In this document: positions 55,855-64,000 of the stretch, piece after piece | Layout: the number at the start of each line of letters is the position of its first letter | How positions within the stretch are numbered: the stretch's first letter is position 1 | Assembly: GCA_023630585.1 (NCBI GenBank) | Contig: CM042540.1 | Span: 21,834,074 to 21,898,073 of the forward strand | Length of the DNA: 64,000 nucleotides | Direction: 5' to 3' | Origin: Cranoglanis bouderius | Lineage: Eukaryota; Chordata; Actinopteri; Siluriformes; Cranoglanididae | Notes under the pieces: model-generated | Told to the model about the DNA's origin: nothing | Database searches by the model: none | The model's input: the letters and a program-made list of their open reading frames with translations, nothing else | Program-made: the position numbers and the translations under genes

Positions 55855-58800
55855 TTATTCTGGCACAGAATGCGGGCAGTGTTTTAAACTTTATTTCGTG
55901 AGCAACTCCGTTTCAAATCTAAGCGTGTTTTATTAGATTTTTGTTCTATTAGATGTGTTGTATTTTCGCACGCTCGCAAGATGAGCCGAGTCAGCGAGGG
56001 AACCGAGTCGCAACGCGACTCCCCTCCCCCACTCCGCTGATAACTGAAAAGCTTTAAGCATTGTTTCAGTGTTAGCACGTTAACATCGCTATATTTGTCT
56101 GACATTTTAGCCATGGATAAGTGCTTAAAGTTAAAACTGCAGTTCCTAACATTAAATTTGTCTGAAGACGATGAAATCACGTTACAGCACATCTTTAATA
56201 ATGTAATCGCCTGGTAAGAACGAAGAAATCTTCTTCCAGCACAGTAAAAGATTGATTTGAGCGATGTTCCTCTTATCTTTCTAAAAGGCCTTATTATTAT
56301 ATTGTTAGATTCGATTCATTGCATATGACCAATGTTAATTCAACAGGCAATAAGCCTCTTCTGGCAGAGCAACTTCGGCTTAGCTACCCAAAGACGCACT
56401 GCATGCAAAAATCAGTCTCAAATGCTGTGATTGATATATAAATGGAAGAACCCCCAACACTCTGATCAAGTGTAAATTTAAACAACAGCGACGAGATCCT
56501 GTTGTAATTCTGTGTGCATGGCAGCGAAGAAATACTGCCCACCCTTCTTGTGCATAAACTAGCACAAAAGGATCCCTGAGATCTCAAAAGTTCTCTTTGT
56601 CCTCGTGGTAAGGCATGAAATCACCATTAAAGCCGTCTCCTAGGGAACGCGCGCCGATTTCACTTCCTGTCTGAGTTTAGGGTAGGGCGCAGTACCTCTG
56701 ACCGCCCTCCTGAGCATTTAACGCGTGGTAACCTAACCCCCTCCTTACTCACGGTGGCGTAAGCCCACTGCCGCCACCTTGTGGTCCTTAATAGTTAGGT
56801 CTACTCTATTTTCTCCTATTTTAATTTCATTTGACTTTCTTATTTCAACTTCCCTCTTGCTATTTTATTTTTTTTTTTTATTTTTAGTCTTTTGGACTAC
56901 TATCTGGGTTTTTCCCTTTTTATATTTTCATTCCTTTCATTTCTTTTATTTTCATTGTTATTACCATTCGGTAACACTTTCATTTCAGCCTTTCTTACTA
57001 TGCACGCTTGTTTAGTTGAACTAAAACCAAGTTTAAGTAAGATTTAAATCAAGCTCCTGTGTTGTCCATTGGTACTTGCCTCTTAGTAGGACTTCTCCTC
57101 TGGACATTCACAGATAGAGAAGGCTTCCTCCTCTTTTCTCCTCTTTGATTCGTACCTCTAACTTTCATGTACGGTTCATTATCACTTTATTTCTATATTT
57201 CTACCTTTTCCATTAATTGAGTGAGTCTGATTACTATCAGTATCAGCTTTATCTCTTATCCTACACCTGCTTTAATTTAGATTTAATTTAAACAAGGTTT
57301 AAATTGAAATTTTAAATTAATATCAAGTTACATTTGTTCAGCCATTTGTATACTTGCAGGTAGTGCACCCCCTAGTGCTCTGCGGAGAAGCGACGGTTGT
57401 CCCCAGGTTGAATTCGGTGAATGGAGTCGCCTGGACTGGCGGACCCAACGCTGGCTGTGGTTGTACACGACGGACGTCTCGGCCCTCGTACCATTGGTAG
57501 GCGGCACGCAGGCGACATCAGTACTTGAGCACTCCAGGTGAAAAGGCAGACGAGGCCAACTGACCACCAGAGCAGTTTGGTTACGTACCAGAGTAAGGCT
57601 CCGTACCGACGGACCTGCCCGTCTGGCACAGCTTGCCACTGAAGCAGCTGGCCCCAAAAAGGGTTTCAGGAGGAAACCCAATTCTGGCTCTGCAGCCTGG
57701 CAGTTGACATGCCTCACCTGACCGCCGCCCTATTGTGCTAAAGGTCATAACTGTTTGAGTGGTCGCACCGTGGTACGGGAAAGCGAGGGGCCCTGAGTCA
57801 CACTGCAGTTGAGTGTTTGGGGACCGTCAGGTAGGTTGGCTTCACCACTGATTCTCATCTGAGCAACCTCAATTCACCCCAGGCATAACTAAAGGGCATA
57901 CTGTCCATCCACTTATTATAAACCATAGCATCTCTGATTATTTAAGTGTTTGGCCCAGCTTTATCTCTTAAGCCATACCATCTCCATAGGGGTTATGACT
58001 CAACAGCGCCCCCACTCCGGCAGGCCTGTCATAAACCCTATGCGTGATAGCTAACTTAAGTCTTCTATTTTTCTCTATCTATACCTGTGTTTTCATGTGC
58101 ATCTTATTTTATGTTTCCCTTCTTTAATTGTTTCAATTTTGTTTTCCTTTGTGTTAGCTGCTGTTCTGTTGTGACTTGTCTCTCAAAGTTCACATACAGG
58201 CAGAGCCTATGAGAACCAGCAAGGAAAGCTAAATGCTAGATTGACGACCCAGGCAGCCAGTGTCTTTAAGATGACCCACTAGGCTACTGCCTGTCCAAAT
58301 TTCTATATAGGTCCGGCGTTTACCCACACAAATTGGCCCTCCCTGGCCATTTACGGCCAAAGACCATAAGTATCTGGCCTACGTACCACTAACTGTCTAC
58401 ACCAGTTAGCCAAATTTATACTCCCTGCGTATCAAATTCAGTATCACTGTAGCTCATTAATTCTGCGCGGACTTGTATGGTCTTTGGTGTTCTTTCTCTC
58501 TTGCTATCAGTGAGCTACTGTGTCCCGATCATGCAGTCCCGCCACCCACTGGGACCACCTCGAGACCTGGCTGTGTGTCGTGATGACTGCATTCCTGCTC
58601 CAAGCTGCTGGCGACCTATGGCACCTAAGCAGGGAGCAGCTGGACGACGACGTGAGCGGACCGATGGCCCACGATCTGATCCAGAACCACAAAGGATGGG
58701 CAGAGATCATCGGGAGCCTCGCACACAACCTCGTCACCCAGGCATGACTCAGCGAAAAGAGCAACGTCCACCTGGTGCAAGAAGCAGCAGCGCGCTCAAG

Positions 58801-59598
58801 CTCCAGAACGAGGAGGCCTGAAGGAACCAGGGCCACGCTCAAAGCTGCCTAGATCAGCATACTCCTTGAGACCCAGAACCGGCACGGGACAGAAGGTGAA
58901 ATGGACCCAGAGCTCTGAGAGGCAGTGGAAGAACTACAAAGGGCCCTGGCAGAGCCTCATGCAGAGACCGAGCACCGAGAGCAGTTGGAGAGAGAATCCA
59001 GAGAGGAACTCCACAGGAAACTCCAACAAGTGAAGCTCTCCTAGCCACAGCAGAAAGTGAACTGAAAAGAAAGGAACGCTAAGGTCAAGGCCTGCAAAAA
59101 CCACCTGCTGGCGACCTGAGCTGAAATCCATACTTCAGCACAACCAGGATACACTTTCACAGATGAACTTAACACTGTTCACAGAGAACTGAACTGGTCA
59201 TACCTGCTGCAAAGTGACCAGAGAAGGTAATCGCTCACCACAGAGTTTTCCTTGACCAGTGGATGCAAGCCTCCCAGCCACCACTCCCTAATTCCAAAGG
59301 GGGGGTGGAAGCCCACTGCTCAATGTGTCACCAGGCAGAATCCACAAGGCCTACGCCAAGCAGAGGACTGCTGCCGAAAAGGCTCTGGAAGAAACCAACC
59401 ACTTACCCTGTCTCTGAACTGGCCCTAGAGGGCGCAAAACACACATCGAGATGGACCCTCAGCCTGAGGAAGCAAAGGCTGAGGACATTTAGGAGCCACC
59501 TGCTGATCGATTAGTTTGATCCACTTGTCATCCGATCACCATGACGACTGTCGCCCAACGATGTCCACACCTGGACATCATTGTCCGAAAGGGGGGAC
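55855..59598 (+). mobile_element. Internal region of a non-autonomous LTR element
   Basis: About 3.7 kb between two matching LTRs. No protease, RT, RNase H or integrase motif can be read. A possible primer-binding site TGGCACAGAATGCGGG begins 6 bases after the LTR. A polypurine tract GAAAGGGGGGA (about 59587-59597) directly precedes the 3' LTR, as expected. The segment 57330-59500 is GC-richer, with short open frames. Confidence 0.72.
58520..58747 (+). CDS. Small frame in the LTR element, possible gag remnant
   Basis: 75 codons: THWDHLETWLCVVMTAFLLQ, AAGDLWHLSREQLDDDVSGP and MAHDLIQNHKGWAEIIGSLA. Further acidic/basic coiled-coil-like pieces (EELQRALAEPHAETEHREQL) follow in the same region after stops. 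No known domain; its position before the 3' LTR does not decide the function. Confidence 0.25.
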   Translation: MSRSCSPATHWDHLETWLCVVMTAFLLQAAGDLWHLSREQLDDDVSGPMAHDLIQNHKGWAEIIGSLAHNLVTQA

Positions 59599-59782
59599 TG
59601 TAACGTCTGAACGTATCAAACTGATTTCTGAATCAGCCTGGACTTAGCAAATAAGTTTCTCTGTTTCTTTGAGCTGTGAATCCATATAACCCCCCTCTGG
59701 TCTTCAACCAGATGCCATCAGAATGCTACAGGGGACACAACCCCCTCTTCAGACACACACACACACACAAAGCTTACCTACA

Positions 59783-59834
<52 letters not shown>

Positions 59835-60868
59835 GCTTACCTACATGCGCACGCGCGCGCACACACACAATGGAAGAATCTCTTTTGAATGTAACATGTA
59901 ATTATATGTAATTATTCTATGTCCAAATAGTGTGATGTTTTCTTATTTGTATATATTGTGTGTTTATGTAACCTAACTATAATGATTTTAGATAGTTTAA
60001 TTTAGGATATATTAAATGTCTGTAACCATGTTTTACCTGTAATATTCTTTATAAGTCCATCGAATTTGGTATGTAATTAATCATCTCTCGATGCCCTGAT
60101 CGATTATGCATATCATATTGCAATGGGATACATTATTTCATGCTTTTTCCTTAATTTCATATGTAATACACTTTAAACCGGTTCCTCCCAGGACATGCAA
60201 ATTCAGGTCTGAGACCAGACAAAGAGAGTTCATCCCGCCAATAAATCCAACTTCCTGATTCAGCTTCCTGGCATGTGCGTTGGTGTTGTGTTTAAAACAA
60301 CAACACGCATTCAGGCTCTTAACTTCTACACTCTTCACTTCTAGAGATTCTCTTCAGTGCTCTTCACTCTTCAGTCTCTTCAGACTTAGTCTTTCCGGTT
60401 TTAACACCTGAGCTGTGCAAGTATAGTCTAATTGATCTAATATATGTGTTAAGATTGTACCCCTGTTTACAGGAGATTTAAGTTCGTTGCTGGTTTTGAA
60501 AATGGCTAATTAATTGTTGTTTTTGTCTCTTACCCTCTTCCCTTCATTACTTTCTCTCTATACTCTCTCTTTTCTTGTATATAGATGTACATATGTATTG
60601 TTTGCTTAGAGTTAGTTGTGTGTGTATCCATAGTTATACCTTTAGTTGTTAAAATCTATTATCACCACGCTTGATTTTCTCTGTTTTGGTCACATGATGA
60701 GTCCCTTAAGCGCTGCAACCTCACTACCTGCTCTTGAAACAGAATCCTTCCTGGCCAGAAGGATAAACTCCCTCTTTAGAGTTCATAACTCTAAAACTAG
60801 ACTACAGCTAATCCTACAAGCTGATCTAGACCAAATATATAGTCATAATTAATTATAATCCGTTGTAA
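59599..60868 (+). mobile_element. 3' LTR of the polymerase-less element, truncated
   Basis: Starts TGTAACGTCTGAACGTATCA after the polypurine tract and follows the 5' LTR, including CA tracts (59754-59832), to about 60868, where it breaks off in TAATCCGTTGTAAT. The last 0.2-0.5 kb of the LTR is missing and retroviral sequence follows. Confidence 0.82.
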
Positions 60869-60899
60869 TACACGTGTCAAAGTAAACAAAGTCAATGTC

Positions 60900-61236
60900 A
60901 CTGAAATGTGCACTGCTTGCGCTTAGGACAGTTCATGTGTGCTGAATGCTTGCGCAGCACGGCGCGAGGGGAAACCCATGACAGTTTTAGGTACAGAGGC
61001 AAGTGCATCAGGCAGCGGACACTCTCTGCAGTCAGACTCGTGCTCATCACCCACGTGGCAGACAGAAGCAAAACACAGATTAGATGGTTAATAGTTAACA
61101 GAGTGAATCTACCATCATGCATTGTAAGAGAACACTTCAGTTTAAACATTAAGTCTCTACCTAGTAGGTTGAAAGGAGAAGATGGAATGACAACAAATTT
61201 GTGATAAAACATGATATCAGGATCGGTTGAGCGCAT
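60900..61236 (-). pseudogene. Endogenous retrovirus protease end and pol fragment
   Basis: Retropepsin C-terminal motif FNLLGRDLM near 61175, then a decayed stretch and SWVSPRAVLRKHSAHMNCPK. The last part is a diverged copy of 49087-49155, so the same retroviral segment occurs twice. The catalytic DTG motif is not visible. Confidence 0.65.
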
Positions 61237-61566
61237 TCAATGCGAATATTATTTAAACGTGTTTATAAATGTCATGTATTAACTAAAAAGAGTACACATG
61301 AGATGCATATCTGAACTTTGTGAACTGAGTGTCACGTTTTTACTATGAGAACTTCCTGACTGCATTTCCCAGCATGCACTAACACACTACAACTACTGAA
61401 TCTCTAATGTTCCAAAAATATAAAAACTATAAGCACCATCATCGGGATACATTACAGTAAATAAAACTGGAATGTTCCCCGGTTAAAGGCAAACACGAAT
61501 TGTTTTCCCATTCACTCTGGAAGTGAATTAAAAACTGAGCCTGCGAGTAAAAGTTCCTCGGTGACG
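61237..61566. other. Spacer between gag and protease remnants
   Basis: No retroviral coding sequence recognised; probably an insertion or a decayed gag C-terminus. Confidence 0.35.
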
Positions 61567-62174
61567 TCATGACCAAGGACCTTTAACAAAATTCCAGTTG
61601 CCAGGATTTTCTGTCGAAGGCAAAGCATCACATATCACTTTTATTTCCATAATACTAGGAGGTTTCAATTTAAAACTTTTTCCTACTTGTATGAATGGCG
61701 CAGCGACATTGGGATCAGAGCTAGAGCACGCTTCAGATTCTTCTGGCTCTGTGTTAGATTTTGTTATCTTTTTCTTCGCTACATCAGGATACGGTGGAGG
61801 CGCACAGGGTGCACTAGGCATTGAGCTAGATGCCATTAATATTTTTACTGTTTGTACCTTTTCTGCCTTTTTTTGTTGGACGATTTCGCAGATTTACCCT
61901 TTTTCTTCATTATCCCACTGGGTTTTACTATCTTTCCATGCGGATAAAGCGCGTTTCGTGTATTCACAATCCCAGCCGGGATCTCCCCAACTCTCATAAA
62001 CACACAAATCTGCTGCGAGTAAATGCGCCTTGTCAAAAGTTCCATCACGAGGGTAAGAAGCTGACCTTCTGTCCAGCCTGCTAAATTATTGATGAAAGGC
62101 TGCACAAAAACGCCTTTACTATGGTCATACATCCACTGATTTGGTGTGACCCTAGACTCACCATTTCCACCCAT
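61567..62174 (-). pseudogene. Endogenous retrovirus gag remnant
   Basis: Two overlapping frames: the first (62174-61845) begins MGGNGESRVTPNQW and ends in a Lys-rich tail (KKKGKSAKSSNKKRQKR). The second (61836-61567) carries a Pro-rich APCAPPPYPD stretch (late-domain-like PPPY) and a capsid-like LPSTENPGNW. The order fits matrix to capsid of a gamma/epsilon-type Gag. A frameshift separates the two; the rest of the capsid and nucleocapsid is absent. Confidence 0.62.
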
Positions 62175-62559
62175 AGTTACAGCTTAAAATTTAATAATCA
62201 CAGCTTCTAATTTAATAATCACAAGAGGATATCAGACAGTGTTGGTTATAATGTATAATGTTCAATAAAGGGTATCAGATGCTTTGTCGAATCACATATT
62301 CTGTGGCCACGGAAGCACTGTGGACTAAAACAGTGTGATATTTCAACCTATGTAGTTTCTTTTGAAGTAGTAACAGAATTTTTTCAAATCACATATGCAC
62401 AGCATCTCTAAGACACTGTGTTCACAAAAATACTGTGAATCAAAATGCGATATTTCAACCGATACTTCAAGATTTATCAGGATATCTACACAGAGGTAGA
62501 AAGAATTAAAATCATTCACTTACCTCCATCCAGATATCCCCGCTTCTGGAAACTGTTAA

Positions 62560-62750
62560 GTTCTTGTCCGATACCCATCACAGAACCAGAATTTTAACCC
62601 TGCTCTGGCTGAATTCCTCTTGTACCGGGAAGGAGCTTCACACTGACACACAGATTCTTAGTTTAATGATACAGAAAGCATAGTATATATGCACACAAGA
62701 AATATTGATAAAGAATGATAAATGTCAGTTGGAACAGTTCACAGTTAGAG
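62560..62750 (-). mobile_element. LTR-like block of the endogenous retrovirus (right side)
   Basis: Direct repeat of 43256-43450 (ACCGGGAAGGAGCTTCACAC, TTAGTTTAATGATACAGAAA). It lies about 390 bases upstream of the gag start on the minus strand, the position expected for a 5' LTR. LTR borders and target duplication are not visible. Confidence 0.58.
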
Positions 62751-62929
62751 TCACAACATCTGTTACATAGGTTTGAGTGATATAAGAACTAAAGATGTCT
62801 ATTCTACCAGATAATAATAATAAGAAGAACCGAGAGAGAGTGAGGACAGGCGGGGTGATTAGGAATGCTCAAAACAACACATTCCAAGAACACAAAACGA
62901 TTCTGTTCCGATACATCATGAACTTAACA

Positions 62930-63455
62930 TACATATATTGACAAAATATGTGAAAAAATGCTGTCTATTTTTGAAAGCATTCTTAATTTACATATTAATA
63001 GTTTATATTTATCAATTAACAAAATGCAAAGTGAGTGAACAGAAGAAAAATATACATCAAATCAATATTTGGTGTGACCACTCTTTGCCTTCAAAACAGC
63101 ATCAATTCTTCTAGGTACACTTGCACAAAGTCAGGGATTTTGTAGGCATATAGTCAGGTATATGATTAAAACATTATACCAAACAGGTGCCAAGGATCAT
63201 CAATTCAATATGTAGGTTGAAACACAATCATTAACTGAAACAGAAACAGCTGTGTATGAGGAATAAAACTGGGTGAGGAACAGCCAAACTCAGCTAACAA
63301 GGTGAGGTTGCGGAGGACAGTTTACTGTCTCCCCCAGGCAGAAATTTCAAGGCAGACAGGGGTTTCCAAATGTGCAGCCCAAGCTCTTTTGAAGAAGCAC
63401 AAAGAAACGGACAACCTTGAGGACTGTAGACGCAGTGGTCGGCCAAGGAAACTGT
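62930..63455. mobile_element. Internally deleted Tc1-like element (family H)
   Basis: Left part carries AAATCAATATTTGGTGTGAC and CAATTCTTCTAGGTACACTT. After a deletion near 63115, the sequence continues with internal and start-side transposase bases, ending in CGCAGTGGTCGGCCAAGGAA (coding GRPR on this strand). It abuts a TG microsatellite. Confidence 0.7.
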
Positions 63456-63474
63456 AATATAGATATAATGATAT

Positions 63475-63495
63475 ATATGTATGTGTGTGTGTGTG

Positions 63496-63527
<32 letters not shown>

Positions 63528-63549
63528 CGTGTGTGTGTGTGTGTGCGTG
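63475..63549. repeat. (TG)n microsatellite
   Basis: TG repeats with occasional CG, directly between two Tc1-like elements. Confidence 0.92.
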
Positions 63550-63552
63550 CAG

Positions 63553-64000
63553 TTGCATTCAAAATTATTCAACCCCCATTGAATCAGGTTTATTGTTTAT
63601 TGACTTTCAGCTGTTTGCAATGAACAGATCAAACAAAAGCAGTTGAAATAGCTCAACACAGTGAATGCTTCAAGTGGTTTCTCCAAATTCAACTGAAAAT
63701 GCAACTTATAATGACTTCTTCAGTTTCAAAATTATTCAGCCCCTCATGGTAAGCATCTTTAGTACTTAGTAGAGCACCCTTTTGCTGTTATGACCTGCTG
63801 CAAATGAGATACATAGCCAGACACCAGCTTCTGGCAGCATTCCTGAGGAATCTTAGCTCATTCCTCATGAGCAATAGCCTCCAGTTCAGTAATATTGTTG
63901 GGTTTGCGTGCTGCAACCGCCTTCTTCAAATCCCACCAGAGATTTTCTATGGGGTTCAAGTCAGGTGACTGTGATGGCCCTGTAGAATCTTCCAGGACTT
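63553..64000 (-). mobile_element. Tc1-like element, 3' part, continues off window
   Basis: Begins in a TIR (CAAAATTATTCAACCCCC, repeated as CAAAATTATTCAGCCCC at 63726). The minus strand reads the transposase C-terminus in decayed form: TPIENLWWD-like bases near 63945, RRLQHANPT and SRSQQQKGALLSTK. The rest lies beyond 64000. Confidence 0.8.

Noticed and set aside
57328..57717. 129-codon minus-strand frame in the LTR element
   Set aside because: GC-rich stretch with no recognisable motif; orientation opposite to the element.

Overview
The window looks like a teleost nuclear genome segment, probably an otophysan such as a catfish or characin. It is intron-rich and AT-rich, full of CA/TG and TA microsatellites, and dominated by several Tc1/mariner families together with hAT, Harbinger, DIRS, RTE and L2-like LINE, Gypsy-type and retrovirus-like elements. 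No prokaryotic gene, rRNA, tRNA gene or CRISPR array is visible. The group assignment is inferred from repeat types, not from an alignment.

Left third (about 3.3-18.9 kb, minus strand): the first eleven coding exons of hexb, the lysosomal beta-hexosaminidase beta subunit. All splice sites and phases join into one open frame of 459 codons plus one base. The last exons, encoding roughly 85 residues in human HEXB, lie off the left edge. The introns hold a Tc1-like element with an uninterrupted transposase frame (4.8-5.8 kb), several dead Tc1 copies, a SINE-like piece, a MITE and an internally deleted hAT element with a perfect 8-bp target duplication. A GC-rich promoter with CCAAT, GC-box and YY1-like motifs lies at 18.9-19.05 kb.

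Middle (19.3-39.2 kb): a Tc1-in-Tc1 nest with a 43-bp perfect hairpin, an L2-like LINE tail, and a Gypsy-type integrase remnant split by a Tc1-like insertion. Then comes what I read as an unrecognised plus-strand gene: a promoter with a canonical ISRE, a 5' exon, a start-codon exon and a chain of micro-exons (13-44 nt) whose phases all agree. The micro-exons sit in a duplicated module (28.2-33 kb and 35.5-37.9 kb) that also carried a Tc1 insertion along. A Harbinger-like element, an RTE LINE frame and a solo LTR interrupt this region.

Right third (39-64 kb): diverged tandem repeats, two foldback elements, and minus-strand remnants of an endogenous retrovirus (RT, RNase H and integrase at 45.2-49.1 kb; gag and protease at 60.9-62.2 kb; LTR-like blocks at 43.3 and 62.6 kb). 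Into and beside these sit three solo LTRs with exact 4-bp target duplications (46531-48292, 50371-52205, 53650-55616) and a larger LTR element without a visible polymerase (52413 to about 60868), whose 5' LTR is itself split by one of the solo LTRs. A long frame built of a tandem peptide repeat (49037-50032) joins the retroviral pol fragment. The retroelement copies are degraded and nothing suggests a functional provirus.
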